Assembly (NCBI GenBank): GCA_012927585.1
Contig: JABBOY010000030.1
Location: 124,001-188,000, forward strand
Direction of reading: 5' to 3'
Length of the DNA stretch: 64,000 nucleotides
Source of the DNA: Glaciimonas sp.
Lineage (GTDB): Bacteria; Pseudomonadota; Gammaproteobacteria; Burkholderiales; Burkholderiaceae_D
Shown: in pieces, positions 41,269 to 50,667 of the stretch
How positions within the stretch are numbered: position 1 is the first letter of the stretch
Layout of the letters: the number at the start of each line of letters is the position of its first letter
The notes under the pieces: model-generated
Seen by the model: the letters and a program-made list of their open reading frames with translations, nothing else
The model's database searches: none
What the model was told of the DNA's origin: nothing
Translations under genes and position numbers: made by a program

Positions 41269-41673
41269 ATGGTTGGAAGGCTTGATAACTATTTAAGCTT
41301 CAATGAGGCGTCACTGAATTTACGTGCGCAAAGACAACAATTGCTGGCATCAAACATAGCAAACGCCGATACGCCCAATTACCAGGCGCGCGATATCGAA
41401 TTTTCAAGCGCCTTGAAAAATGCGTTATCGCGCAGTGGCGAATCCTCTGTGGGTCTTGCTAAGACGGATGTCGCGCATTTTTCAGGGAAGTCCGATGGCC
41501 TTGGTGGCGTTCCATTGCTATATCGCCCTGTGCAGCAGGGCAGCATTGATGGCAATACGGTTGATATGGACGTTGAACGCACGCAGTTTGCCGATAACGC
41601 AATTCGTTACGAAGCAGGTTTAACCATGATCAGTGCGCAAATCAAGAAAATGTTAACAGTCATTCAAGGGTAA
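41269..41673 (+). CDS. flgB: Flagellar basal-body rod protein FlgB
   Basis: This proximal rod protein has 134 residues. LRAQRQQLLASNIANADTPN YQA near residues 20-42 is the rod-family motif, and the C-terminal helix ending AQIKKMLTVIQG is typical. Three consecutive ATG codons follow GCGGAG; the third (41269) gives the best spacing. It is the first gene of flgBCDEFGHIJKL, five bases before flgC. Confidence 0.95.
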   Translation: MVGRLDNYLSFNEASLNLRAQRQQLLASNIANADTPNYQARDIEFSSALKNALSRSGESSVGLAKTDVAHFSGKSDGLGGVPLLYRPVQQGSIDGNTVDMDVERTQFADNAIRYEAGLTMISAQIKKMLTVIQG

Positions 41674-41678
41674 TTGCC

Positions 41679-42083
41679 ATGTCCTTATTTAATATTTTTA
41701 ATGTTGCCGGCTCGGCAATGAGCGCGCAAGCGCAACGGCTGAATGTGGTTTCCAGCAATCTTGCCAACGTAGATAGCACGACCAGTTCAACGGGTCAGAT
41801 ATACAAGGCAAAACAGGTTGTCTTCAGTGCGACGCCGGTGGGTAACCTGGAGTCCAGTGGCGTCAAAGTACAGCAGGTTGTCGAGGATAATTCCCCGCCT
41901 AGACTGGTTTTCGATCCGAAGCATCCGATGGCGGACGAAAAAGGTTATGTGGCCATGCCCAATGTGAATGCTGTGGATGAAATGGTTAATATGCTGTCCG
42001 CATCCCGTTCCTACCAAACCAATGTAGAGACCATGAATACAGCCAAGACCTTGCTGCTGAAGACGCTCACCATTGGTCAATAA
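41679..42083 (+). CDS. flgC: Flagellar basal-body rod protein FlgC
   Basis: This 134-residue proximal rod protein has the N-terminal motif QAQRLNVVSSNLANVDST and the C-terminal MLSASRSYQTNVETMNTAK that form the rod coiled coil. MPNVNAVDEMVNM near residue 93 is a signature. Spacing to flgD is 11 bp. Confidence 0.96.
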   Translation: MSLFNIFNVAGSAMSAQAQRLNVVSSNLANVDSTTSSTGQIYKAKQVVFSATPVGNLESSGVKVQQVVEDNSPPRLVFDPKHPMADEKGYVAMPNVNAVDEMVNMLSASRSYQTNVETMNTAKTLLLKTLTIGQ

Positions 42084-42094
42084 CAGGAAAAATC

Positions 42095-42769
42095 ATGACT
42101 ACCATACAAAATAATGTAGCCTCACCTGAGTTGTTGGCTCAGATGAACGGCACAAAAAACGCTACAAGCGCTAGCGGCGTTGACGCGACGTCTGACCGTT
42201 TCATGAAATTGCTGGTTGCACAGATGAAAAACCAGGATCCATTGAACCCTTTGGACAATGCGCAAGTGACCAGTCAGTTAGCCCAGTTATCAACGGTGAC
42301 AGGGATCGACAAGATGAATGCGACTCTCGAGAGCTTAATCGGCAGCTATCAATCGAGCCAATCACTGCAAGCCGCCGGCATGATCGGGCACAGTGTCATA
42401 GTTCCCGGAAATACGGTATCCCTGAGTAACGGCAAGGCAGTGCTTGGCGTGGAACTCGCCTCCCCTGCCGACAGCGTTGTAGTCTCTATCAAGGATGCTT
42501 CTGGCAAAGTCGTAAATACCATGAGTTTAGGTGCGATGGATGCGGGCTTCAGTCCGTTGGCGTGGGATGGCGTGGGCACCGATGGTGCAGCTATGGCAAA
42601 CGGTACTTACAAATTTGAAGTCCTGGCTACGCGTGCCGGGCAAGGCGTGGTAGCTACAGCGCTTGCTGTCGGTGATGTTGCCAGCGTCAGTACCAGCACA
42701 AAGGGCGTATCGCTGAATCTTCCGGGAATTGGCTCGGTCGCCCTGACAGATGTACGTCAGATTCTTTAA
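42095..42769 (+). CDS. flgD: Flagellar hook assembly scaffold FlgD
   Basis: This 224-residue hook cap protein is needed for FlgE polymerisation and discarded afterwards. The N-terminal FMKLLVAQMKNQDPLNPLDN is the FlgD signature, and the C-terminal half contains the FlgD Ig-like domain (DAGFSPLAWDGVGTDGAAMA, NGTYKFEVLAT). It is followed by flgE after 36 bp. Confidence 0.96.
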   Translation: MTTIQNNVASPELLAQMNGTKNATSASGVDATSDRFMKLLVAQMKNQDPLNPLDNAQVTSQLAQLSTVTGIDKMNATLESLIGSYQSSQSLQAAGMIGHSVIVPGNTVSLSNGKAVLGVELASPADSVVVSIKDASGKVVNTMSLGAMDAGFSPLAWDGVGTDGAAMANGTYKFEVLATRAGQGVVATALAVGDVASVSTSTKGVSLNLPGIGSVALTDVRQIL

Positions 42770-42805
42770 GCCGGTTGTAACAACTACGAACACACGGAGA
42801 AAAAA

Positions 42806-44065
42806 ATGAGTTTCCAACAAGGCTTGAGCGGACTGAACGCAGCATCAAAAAATCTGGAAGTCATCGGCAACAATGTAGCGAACTCGAGCACTGTTGGATT
42901 CAAGCAGTCTCAGGCACAATTTGCGGATGTATTCGCAAATTCATTGTCGGGCGCAGGTGCTTCCCAAATTGGCATCGGCACCAAGTTGAACACGGTAGCG
43001 CAGCAATTTACGCAGGGAAACGTGACCGCCTCGAATAATCCGATGGATATTGCCATTAAAGGTGGTGGTTTTTTTATTATGGACGTAAATGGAGCCAAAT
43101 TTTATTCGCGCAATGGGCAGTTTCAACTGAATAAGGACGGTTATATAATCAATGCGGATGGTGCTCACCTGACCGGATATCCTGCTGATGCCAGTGGGAA
43201 TATTCCGACTTCCGGTGGTGCTCTCGGGTCATTGCAGATTAATACTGCCGACCTTGCCCCGCGGGCAACCGGGGGGGGGCTAACGCCGCCCAAGGCAATG
43301 GCAGCATTGCTTGCTTTGAATTCTGGTTCCCTGCCACCTTCCACAACGACGTTTGGTCGTTTGGATCCTACAAGCTACAATGAATCAACCCAGATTCCTG
43401 TTTTTGATAGCTTGGGAAATTCGCACATGCTGCAGACGTTTTATGTGAAAACGGCCACTGCCGGAGCTTGGAATGTCCATGCTGTCTTGGACCCCGAGTT
43501 GACTTCGAGCACATCTGTGTTGGTTGGCAGTCTTACATTCGACAGCAACGGTAAGTTAACAAATGTCCCAACTACTTTAGCTATTACCGGTCTTACATAT
43601 CCCGCTGCCGGCGGTGCTACCGCCCCAAATCTGGCAATCGATTTCGCTGGAACGACGCAATACGGCTCCAAATTCAGTGTAAATAAATTTACCCAGGACG
43701 GTTTTGCTTCCGGTCGTTTGTCCAGTTTTACTACTGGCGCCGATGGCACTATTACCGGTACCTATACTAATGGCAATAACGCCGCGCTTGGCAAAGTCGC
43801 GCTTGCCAATTTTACTAACCCGAATGGACTCCAATCGATCGGCAATAATCTTTGGTCCGCAACTGCTGCTTCCGGCGCTGCCTTGGTAGGCTCGCCCAAT
43901 ACTGCAAGCCTCGGTGTCTTGCGATCTTTAGCAGTAGAAGAGTCGAATGTCGATCTGACCGCAGAGTTAGTCAATATGATTACCGCGCAAAGGATTTATC
44001 AGGCAAACGCCCAAACCATCAAGACGCAAGATCAAGTAATGCAAACCTTGGTTAACTTGAGATGA
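42806..44065 (+). CDS. flgE: Flagellar hook protein FlgE
   Basis: This 419-residue protein forms the universal joint. The N terminus SFQQGLSGLNAASKNLEVIG NNVAN and the C-terminal AELVNMITAQRIYQANAQTI KTQDQVMQTL are conserved assembly helices. The central surface region is variable. Residues 156-158 are three glycines encoded by an uninterrupted G9 tract (43271-43279). GGAGAAAAA precedes the ATG. Confidence 0.96.
   Translation: MSFQQGLSGLNAASKNLEVIGNNVANSSTVGFKQSQAQFADVFANSLSGAGASQIGIGTKLNTVAQQFTQGNVTASNNPMDIAIKGGGFFIMDVNGAKFYSRNGQFQLNKDGYIINADGAHLTGYPADASGNIPTSGGALGSLQINTADLAPRATGGGLTPPKAMAALLALNSGSLPPSTTTFGRLDPTSYNESTQIPVFDSLGNSHMLQTFYVKTATAGAWNVHAVLDPELTSSTSVLVGSLTFDSNGKLTNVPTTLAITGLTYPAAGGATAPNLAIDFAGTTQYGSKFSVNKFTQDGFASGRLSSFTTGADGTITGTYTNGNNAALGKVALANFTNPNGLQSIGNNLWSATAASGAALVGSPNTASLGVLRSLAVEESNVDLTAELVNMITAQRIYQANAQTIKTQDQVMQTLVNLR
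43271..43279 (+). repeat. G9 homopolymer within flgE
   Basis: Nine consecutive G bases form codons 156-158 exactly in frame. Slipped-strand mispairing by one or two bases would shift the frame a third of the way into the hook protein. Confidence 0.9.
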
Positions 44066-44153
44066 TTTTATGCTCGCATGCTGCAATTGGCGATGTGGGT
44101 CTGGGTATCGATAGTAGATTAATGGCATTCGTAACCGGCATTGAGGAGGCAGC

Positions 44154-44894
44154 ATGGATCGCATGATTTATACCGCGATGACAGGTGCCAAGCATATCTT
44201 GGATCAGCAAGCAAATAATTCTCACAATTTGGCGAATGCGACAACCACCGGTTTCCGTTCCCAGGTAGATGCTTTCAGGGCCGTTCCCGTTATCAGTGAA
44301 GGTTTGCCTACGCGTACCTTCGTGGTCGACTCAACTGTTGGTACTGATTTTAGTTTAGGCGCTATCCAGCAAACCGGGCGTGAACTTGATCTGGCATTAC
44401 AAGGGAAAGGCTGGATCGCGGTGCAAAAAGACGATGGAAGCGAGGCTTATACCCGCCACGGAAGTCTGAAATTGAATGAAAACGGGATATTGCAAACGCA
44501 TTCCGGTCTGAGTGTAATGGGCGATGCAGGTCCAATCAGCATTCCTCCTGACGTTGCTGTAACGATTGCGAAGGACGGTACCGTATCGAGTGTTCAGGTC
44601 GGTGGTCAACTGGCGGCAGTGACTGTGCTTGGGCGGATCAAGCTGGTTAATCCGCCTGAAGGTATGCTGGTGCGCGGTGATGATGGGCTGTTCGTGCAGA
44701 AGGATGGGAGCCCGGCAGTGGCTGACGCAGGCGTTACCATCCTGAGTGGAGCACTCGAAGGCAGCAATGTAAATATCGCTGATGCCATGGTCAATATGAT
44801 CAGTTTGGCACGTCAGTTCGAGATACAGATGAAATTGATACAAAATGCCGATACCAATGCCAGTAAGGCAAGTCAAATTTTGAACTTGTCATAG
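44154..44894 (+). CDS. flgF: Flagellar proximal rod protein FlgF
   Basis: This 246-residue rod protein begins MDRMIYTAMTGAKHILDQQA NNSHNLANATTTGFRSQ and ends with IADAMVNMISLARQFEIQMK, matching the rod/hook family ends. VISEGLPTRTFVVDSTVGTD is typical of FlgF. GAGGAGG upstream of ATG is a strong ribosome binding site. A 382-bp gap with repeats separates it from flgG. Confidence 0.95.
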   Translation: MDRMIYTAMTGAKHILDQQANNSHNLANATTTGFRSQVDAFRAVPVISEGLPTRTFVVDSTVGTDFSLGAIQQTGRELDLALQGKGWIAVQKDDGSEAYTRHGSLKLNENGILQTHSGLSVMGDAGPISIPPDVAVTIAKDGTVSSVQVGGQLAAVTVLGRIKLVNPPEGMLVRGDDGLFVQKDGSPAVADAGVTILSGALEGSNVNIADAMVNMISLARQFEIQMKLIQNADTNASKASQILNLS

Positions 44895-44948
44895 CTGTGG
44901 CAATTGATTAGCTTGTGATGCGTCGGCGCATTCGGAGTAATAGCTTGA

Positions 44949-45007
44949 GTATATTTATTAACAGCAATGAATATGTGCGGTAATTGATGTATTCATAAGC
45001 ATACTCC
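44949..45007 (+). repeat. Dispersed intergenic element, copy D
   Basis: GTATATTTAT starts at 44949, GCAAT occupies element positions 16-20, ATGTGCGGTAATTG holds the box, and ATACTCC spans 45001-45007. Spacings are 52 bp and 25 bp. The two bases before it make the left end GAGTAT, a six-base inverted match to the right-end ATACTC. ATGT and GCAT can pair in the right half. Confidence 0.75.
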
Positions 45008-45075
45008 TTGTTTTTTGAAAATAGTTGTAATTATTCAGACTGCTATAAGAGAAGTCCAAGCTGCGGCAGTTTTTT

Positions 45076-45157
45076 GTAGGTTGGGTTAGCGTAGCGTAAC
45101 CCGACATTCATAGCCGCAAATGTCGGGTTACGCGATGAAGCCGCTAACCCGACCTAC
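45076..45157. repeat. REP-like long hairpin between flgF and flgG
   Basis: The outer arms GTAGGT and ACCTAC and inner arms GGGTTAGCG / CGCTAACCC fold together, with CGTAACCCGACAT pairing with ATGTCGGGTTACG nearer the loop. This type of GGGTTA/TAACCC intergenic palindrome is common in proteobacteria. It could stabilise or attenuate the flgB-F part of the transcript. Confidence 0.8.
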
Positions 45158-45276
45158 GATGCTGATGTTATGCATTTTTTCGTGTCTTTCGTGGACAAAG
45201 TTTTTCATGTATTGCATGGACCATGCTTAACATCAGTTATTAACTATTGTTGTTGATGGCTAATCTGGAGATTTAA

Positions 45277-46059
45277 ATGATTCGTTCCCTATGGATTGCA
45301 AAAACCGGTCTTGATGCGCAGCAAACGCAGATGGATGTGATTGCCAACAATCTAGCCAATGTCAGCACCAGTGGTTTCAAGCGTTCACGCGCGGTTTTTG
45401 AAGACTTGTTGTATCAGACCCTGCGCCAGCCTGGCGCGCAGTCATCCCAGCAAACTCAATTGCCAACTGGACTGCAAATCGGTACTGGTGTGCGAACTGT
45501 CGCAACCGAACGGATTTTCACCCAAGGCAATTTGCAACAGACTGGCAATAGCAAAGACCTGGCCATTCAGGGTGAGGGGTTTTTTCAAGTGTTGTTGCCG
45601 GATGGCACCACCGCCTATACCCGCGACGGCTCGTTTCAAGTCGATAGTCAAGGGCAATTAGTTACTGCAAGCGGCTTTACCATACAGCCGGCGCTGACCA
45701 TCCCAGCAAACGCGCTCAGCATTACTGTTGGACGCGATGGCACCGTATCTATAACCCAGCCTGGTTCAACACAACCGGTACAAGTAGGCTCGCTACAATT
45801 GGCAACTTTTATCAATTCGTCTGGTCTGCAGGGCATGGGTGAGAACTTGTACGCTGAAACAGCCGCTTCCGGCACTGCCAACACCAACACGCCGGGGTCC
45901 AATGGCGCCGGATTGATTTTGCAGTTCTACGTTGAGACCTCGAATGTGAATGTGGCTGAGGAATTGGTCAACATGATACAGACCCAGCGCGCTTATGAAA
46001 TTAATAGCAAGGCAATCACAACTTCCGATCAGATGCTGCAGCGGCTTACCCAACTATGA
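45277..46059 (+). CDS. flgG: Flagellar distal rod protein FlgG
   Basis: This 260-residue rod protein starts [20 protein letters not shown] and has [20 protein letters not shown] and the C-terminal [20 protein letters not shown], all classical FlgG. TGGAGATTTA precedes the ATG. Its stop overlaps the flgH start (ATGA). The long gap upstream means it may need its own promoter. Confidence 0.97.
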   Translation: MIRSLWIAKTGLDAQQTQMDVIANNLANVSTSGFKRSRAVFEDLLYQTLRQPGAQSSQQTQLPTGLQIGTGVRTVATERIFTQGNLQQTGNSKDLAIQGEGFFQVLLPDGTTAYTRDGSFQVDSQGQLVTASGFTIQPALTIPANALSITVGRDGTVSITQPGSTQPVQVGSLQLATFINSSGLQGMGENLYAETAASGTANTNTPGSNGAGLILQFYVETSNVNVAEELVNMIQTQRAYEINSKAITTSDQMLQRLTQL

Positions 46060-46808
46060 GAGTTGAGTATCAAGCATTAATAGTTTATTGGACGCGTTTT
46101 TTGTGGTCAGTGCGTACCGTGGTCAGGTGTGGAGCTAAAACAGTGTGCCAATTGCGAGGTGCTATTGCACTGCACGCAATCGCTCTGGCGGCAGTAGTGT
46201 CAGGCTGTGCTGTTACACCGAATTCAATTGTTATGCAGCCAACGACGGCTAAACCAATATCTCCATCGGTTCTGCCGCAAACAAATGGCGCGATATTTCA
46301 GAATGCCGCTTATCGCCCATTGTTCGAGGATCGACGGGCGCGCATGATTGGCGATATCCTCACCATCGTTATCACTGAAAAAACCAGTGCGGGCAAGGCA
46401 TCTGCAAACTCTAGCAGTAAATCTGGAAGCACCAATTTCGCAGCGCCATTACTATTTGGCGGTACTGCAGCGGTTGGCCTGCAGGCTAGTTCAGCCAATA
46501 AGCTGGATGGCAAAGGGGCGGAAACTTCAAGTAATAACTTTACAGGCACCTTAGGCGTTACTGTGGTTGATGTGCTGCAAAACGGTAATCTGGTTGTTAG
46601 CGGTGAAAAACAGGTTGCCTTTGATGGTGGGGCAGAGTTCGTGCGGTTTTCCGGTGTGGTTAGTCCAGATATTATTACTGCCGGCAATATTGTCTCTTCA
46701 ACCAAGGTCGCGGATGCACGGGTCGAATACCGCACTAATAGCCAGCTCGATAATGCGCAAGTGATGTCATTGCTTAGCCGATTTTTCTTGAGTTTTATAC
46801 CACTGTAA
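46056..46808 (+). CDS. flgH: Flagellar L-ring lipoprotein FlgH
   Basis: This 250-residue outer-membrane L-ring protein has a lipobox VVSGC near residue 50, after a hydrophobic stretch ([15 protein letters not shown]). [20 protein letters not shown] and the C-terminal [27 protein letters not shown] are signatures. The N-terminal extension before the signal is longer than usual, so the true start may lie further in, though no better ATG is visible. Confidence 0.93.
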   Translation: MRVEYQALIVYWTRFLWSVRTVVRCGAKTVCQLRGAIALHAIALAAVVSGCAVTPNSIVMQPTTAKPISPSVLPQTNGAIFQNAAYRPLFEDRRARMIGDILTIVITEKTSAGKASANSSSKSGSTNFAAPLLFGGTAAVGLQASSANKLDGKGAETSSNNFTGTLGVTVVDVLQNGNLVVSGEKQVAFDGGAEFVRFSGVVSPDIITAGNIVSSTKVADARVEYRTNSQLDNAQVMSLLSRFFLSFIPL

Positions 46809-46828
46809 CTCTGGTTTCTGGATTAAAA

Positions 46829-47965
46829 ATGCAATACTGGAAAGTCAGAACTTCGTCTTTTGCACTAAAAGTAGTGACGGCAGTGATTGCACTCGCATGC
46901 CTGCATGTGAGTGCAACAGCGCATGCAGAACGTCTTAAAGACCTTGCAAGCATTCAAGGGGTGCGACAAAATCAACTGATTGGCTATGGCCTGGTGGTCG
47001 GGCTCGACGGTAGCGGAGACCAGACGACGCAGACGCCATTCACTGTGCAAAGCGTGGTCAGCATGTTGCAACAGTTGGGCGTCAACCTCCCTACTGGTGT
47101 CAATTTGCAACTGAAAAATGTCGCTGCAGTGATGGTTACCTCCTCTCTGCCGGCTTTTGCACAGCCTGGTCAAACTCTGGATGTTACGGTTTCCTCAATG
47201 GGTAACGCCAAGAGTCTGCGCGGTGGAACATTGGTAATGACGCCATTAAAAGGCGCTGATAATCAGATTTATGCGATGGCACAGGGCAATATTGTGGTCG
47301 GTGGAGTAGGCGCTGCTGCCAGCGGCAGCACGGCACAAGTAAATCATTTGAGCGTTGGGCGTATTTCCGCTGGCGCAACTGTGGAGCGCGCGGTTGCCTC
47401 TTCCCTTGGAGAAGGCAATATCATTCATCTGGAACTGAATAGCACCGATTTTTCAACTGCCAGTCGAGTAGTCACGGCATTAAACCAACATTTTGGCGAC
47501 GGTACCGCAACCGCTATGAATGGCAGGGTTATTCGTGTTCGCACACCCGGGACGAGTGACGCGCGGGTGGCGTTCCTGGGTACGTTGGAAAGTTTGAATG
47601 TGAGTCCGGCGCAATTGGCCGCGAAAGTGATTTTGAATGCCCGCACCGGTTCAATTGTCATGAACCAATCCGTCACCCTGGACAGCTGCGCAGTTGCACA
47701 TGGCAATCTTTCGGTCATTATCCAATCCTCGCCCGTTATCAGTCAGCCAGCCCCATTTTCATCAGGCCAGACTGTGGTGACCCAGACGTCACAGATAGAA
47801 ATAAACAAGGAACCTGGCAAGATGTTGATGCTCCAGTCCGGAGCCTCTCTGGTGGAAGTGGTACGGGCATTAAATGCGATTGGCGCCACTCCCCAGGACT
47901 TGGTAGCCATTTTGCAGGCAATGAAAGCTGCCGGCTCACTGCGCGCTGAACTTGAAATAATTTAG
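46829..47965 (+). CDS. flgI: Flagellar P-ring protein FlgI
   Basis: This 378-residue periplasmic P-ring protein has a signal peptide (VVTAVIALACLHVSATAHA). ERLKDLASIQGVRQNQLIGY GLVVGLDGSGDQT follows cleavage and is highly conserved. GASLVEVVRALNAIGATPQD LVAILQAMKAAG forms the C terminus. It polymerises around the rod with FlgA as chaperone. Confidence 0.97.
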   Translation: MQYWKVRTSSFALKVVTAVIALACLHVSATAHAERLKDLASIQGVRQNQLIGYGLVVGLDGSGDQTTQTPFTVQSVVSMLQQLGVNLPTGVNLQLKNVAAVMVTSSLPAFAQPGQTLDVTVSSMGNAKSLRGGTLVMTPLKGADNQIYAMAQGNIVVGGVGAAASGSTAQVNHLSVGRISAGATVERAVASSLGEGNIIHLELNSTDFSTASRVVTALNQHFGDGTATAMNGRVIRVRTPGTSDARVAFLGTLESLNVSPAQLAAKVILNARTGSIVMNQSVTLDSCAVAHGNLSVIIQSSPVISQPAPFSSGQTVVTQTSQIEINKEPGKMLMLQSGASLVEVVRALNAIGATPQDLVAILQAMKAAGSLRAELEII

Positions 47966-47974
47966 GGGGCTTCC

Positions 47975-48874
47975 ATGATAAATCAGAGCGACCTAACCGG
48001 AAAACTCGCAATTGATGCAAATAGCCTGAACGATTTGCGACAATCGGCGAAGCAGAATTCGCCTGAAGCTTTAAAGGCAACGGCAAAACAGTTTGAAGCC
48101 TTGCTCATGGGTATGATGCTCAAGAGTATGCGTCAGGCAAGTTCGCAAGATGGCGTCTTTGATAGTGAACAGAGCCGGATGTATACATCCATGTTGGATC
48201 AGCAACTCAGCCAAACCCTGTCCAGTAAGGGGCTGGGGCTAGCTGATGTGCTTACGCGGCAGTTGTCGAATACGGTTGCGGCGGCGCAGTCATTGCCAGA
48301 ACAAGCTGCAAAGCCTGGTTCGGCTTCTGTAAGCAACATGGAGCCTGCGATAAAGGCCTATCAAAAAACGGTCGATGCCGTGATCGGCGTAAATAAATCG
48401 GCTGTTTCTTTGCCGGCCCATGTGCAGGCCTTTCGTGATCAGCTTTTATCGCATGCGGAAGTGGCAAGCAAGGCAACCGGCATTCCTGCCAAATTCATGC
48501 TGGCACAAGCTGCGTTGGAAAGTGGTTGGGGACGCAAGCAAATCGTTGGCGCCGATGGCACTGTTAGCCATAATCTGTTCGGCATCAAGGCTACCGGAAG
48601 CTGGAAGGGGCGGGTAGTTAATGTTTCTACGACTGAGTATGTAAATGGGGTACCGCAGCGGCAGATGGAAAAATTCCGTGCCTATGATTCGTATGCGGAC
48701 GCATTTCAAGATTATGCAAAACTCATGCGGAATAATCCGCGTTATGAAAATGTAATGGCTAACGCAAGTGATGCAAAGGGGTTTGCGCAAGGATTGCAAC
48801 GTGCCGGTTATGCGACAGACCCCCACTACGCCGACAAGGTGATGCGCATTATTAATACTTCGTTATCGGGCTAA
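47975..48874 (+). CDS. flgJ: Flagellar muramidase/rod cap protein FlgJ
   Basis: This 299-residue protein has two domains. The N-terminal rod-cap part has AKQFEALLMGMMLKSMRQAS and SMLDQQLSQTLSSKGLGLAD. The C-terminal glucosaminidase has LAQAALESGWGRKQI (catalytic Glu in ALES) and HNLFGIKATGSWKG. It opens the peptidoglycan for the rod. Both domains are fused as in enterobacteria. Confidence 0.96.
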   Translation: MINQSDLTGKLAIDANSLNDLRQSAKQNSPEALKATAKQFEALLMGMMLKSMRQASSQDGVFDSEQSRMYTSMLDQQLSQTLSSKGLGLADVLTRQLSNTVAAAQSLPEQAAKPGSASVSNMEPAIKAYQKTVDAVIGVNKSAVSLPAHVQAFRDQLLSHAEVASKATGIPAKFMLAQAALESGWGRKQIVGADGTVSHNLFGIKATGSWKGRVVNVSTTEYVNGVPQRQMEKFRAYDSYADAFQDYAKLMRNNPRYENVMANASDAKGFAQGLQRAGYATDPHYADKVMRIINTSLSG

Positions 48875-48930
48875 TCAGCCCCACCATCCTGGCAAGTCGG
48901 GCGCCTTTGGCATTTAAAATTTTCCTGCGT

Positions 48931-48957
48931 TAAAGATTTCGCACCGCATGTCGCAAA
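48931..48957 (+). promoter_or_regulatory. Candidate sigma-28 promoter for flgKL
   Basis: TAAA at 48931 is followed after 15 bases by GTCGCAAA, which matches GCCGATAA at five positions. It lies 37 bp before flgK, where a class 3 promoter is often found. The match is partial. Confidence 0.4.
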
Positions 48958-48993
48958 CCAAGATACGTAGTTACAGCAAAAAAGAGAGTAGAC

Positions 48994-50655
48994 ATGGGAT
49001 CCAGTATATTAAGCATCGCTCAAAGCGGGCTCGCTGCGGCACAAGCGGGCATTAATACAGCCGGGCATAATATTGCCAATTCCAAAACCCCGGGATACAG
49101 CCGGCAGCTAGTGACGCAGAGCACGGCAACAGCACAAAATTACGGCTATGGGTTTGTTGGACAGGGTACCGAAATATCTTCCGTCAAGCGTATCTATAGC
49201 GATTATCTTGGCAGTCAAGTCAGTTCCGCACAATCTTCATCCAGCGGATTAAGCACTTACTATAATCAAATCAAGCAGATTGACAATATGCTTGGCGACT
49301 CTTCAACGGGTTTGTCACCGGCAATTCAAGATTTTTTCAAAGGGATAAATGATCTTGCCGCTAATCCGAGTTTGGTGTCGGCGCGCCAAGCCGCGTTATC
49401 TGGGGGAGGGGCTCTAGCCTCCAGTTTTCAATCAATGGATGTGCGCTTCGATGAAATTCGCCAAGGCGTCAATCAGCAAATTGCAGGCACTGTAGACACC
49501 ATTAACAGTTATGCAAAACAGATTGCTGAACTCAATGCCACTATAAGCAAGCTGCAAGGTGCTACCGGCGATAATGTTCCCAATGATTTATATGATCAAC
49601 GCGACCAACTGGTGCAGGATCTGAGTAAAGAAGCCGCGGTCTCGGTGGTCAAGCAGGACGGCGGCAATTACAGCATATATATTGGCAATGGACAGGCTTT
49701 AGTGGCCGGGGTACAGTCATATAGTTTGGCGGCGACGCCGAAGGCTCCACCTAATCAACAGGACATGGGTGTTAGTTACCAACTCGGGACGAATACCGTA
49801 GCCTTGGCAGAAAGCAGTTTGAATGGCGGCAACCTTGGCGGTCTGCTCGACTTTCGTAGTCAGATATTAAATAAGGCGCAGAATGCTTTAGGGGCTCTTG
49901 CGCAATCGATTGCAACGACATTCAATGCTCAGCATGTGCTTGGGCAAGATTTGAATGGAGCTGCCGGAGGAGTTTTTTTTAACTTTGACATTAATTTAGG
50001 CGCCAAATCTTTCAGCGTCGCCATTACGGATACTTCCAAGATCGCCGCTGCAGCACCCGTTCTTACGCAAGCCGGGTCTTCCAATACTGGATCTGGAAAA
50101 ATCAGCGCAGGTGTTGTCAGTAATCCGCCTGCCATCGTGCCTCCGACAATTCCAAATGTTACTCTGACATATGTTGCATCATTACCCCCGAGTTTCACTG
50201 TCTCATCACCCGCTGGGGCGCCGAACATCCCTTATTCAGCCGGGCAACCGATCGCCATGGGAGATGTGAGTTTCACTATCACCGGTACGCCAATTGCTGG
50301 CGATACTTTCACCGTAGGTCCCAACCCTGGTGCTGTAGGCGATAGCCGCAACGCCTTGTTGCTGGCGGGATTGCAAACATCGAACACTTCAATCGCCGGT
50401 ACCACCACTTACCAAGGTGCTTACTCCCAACTGGTCAGTCTGGTTGGCAACAAAACCAGAGAAGTTCAAGTCACTGGTGCGTCGGAGACGCAGCGCTTGT
50501 CATTGGTAGTGCAGTCACAGCAAAGTGTGTCCGGCGTCAATCTCAATGAGGAAGCATCCAATTTACTGCGCTACCAGCAAGCCTTTCAGGCCGCCGGCAA
50601 AGTGATGCAGATTGCCAGCACCATGTTCGATGTCTTGTTGAGCCTCGGTCGATAA
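48994..50655 (+). CDS. flgK: Flagellar hook-associated protein FlgK (HAP1)
   Basis: This 553-residue hook-filament junction protein has the N-terminal IAQSGLAAAQAGINTAGHNI ANSKTPGYSRQLV and C-terminal VNLNEEASNLLRYQQAFQAA GKVMQIASTMFDVLLSLG parts that build the junction D0/D1. The centre is variable with a Pro-rich stretch (NPPAIVPPTIPNV). It follows flgJ after 119 bp. Confidence 0.95.
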   Translation: MGSSILSIAQSGLAAAQAGINTAGHNIANSKTPGYSRQLVTQSTATAQNYGYGFVGQGTEISSVKRIYSDYLGSQVSSAQSSSSGLSTYYNQIKQIDNMLGDSSTGLSPAIQDFFKGINDLAANPSLVSARQAALSGGGALASSFQSMDVRFDEIRQGVNQQIAGTVDTINSYAKQIAELNATISKLQGATGDNVPNDLYDQRDQLVQDLSKEAAVSVVKQDGGNYSIYIGNGQALVAGVQSYSLAATPKAPPNQQDMGVSYQLGTNTVALAESSLNGGNLGGLLDFRSQILNKAQNALGALAQSIATTFNAQHVLGQDLNGAAGGVFFNFDINLGAKSFSVAITDTSKIAAAAPVLTQAGSSNTGSGKISAGVVSNPPAIVPPTIPNVTLTYVASLPPSFTVSSPAGAPNIPYSAGQPIAMGDVSFTITGTPIAGDTFTVGPNPGAVGDSRNALLLAGLQTSNTSIAGTTTYQGAYSQLVSLVGNKTREVQVTGASETQRLSLVVQSQQSVSGVNLNEEASNLLRYQQAFQAAGKVMQIASTMFDVLLSLGR

Positions 50656-50667
50656 GGAGAATTTATT

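Larger units (their letters stand above)
44895..45276. other. Repeat-filled gap between flgF and flgG
   Basis: The 382-bp interval within the flg operon contains repeat copy D (44949-45007) and a large REP-like hairpin (45076-45157). The rest, including a run near 45180-45210, has no gene. A typical spacing here would be a few tens of bases, so this looks like accumulated insertions. Confidence 0.65.

Noticed and set aside
49973-49980. T8 run inside flgK as a phase-variable tract
   Set aside because: Short A/T runs of this size are common here and encode conserved-looking Phe residues; evidence is much weaker than for the flgE G9.
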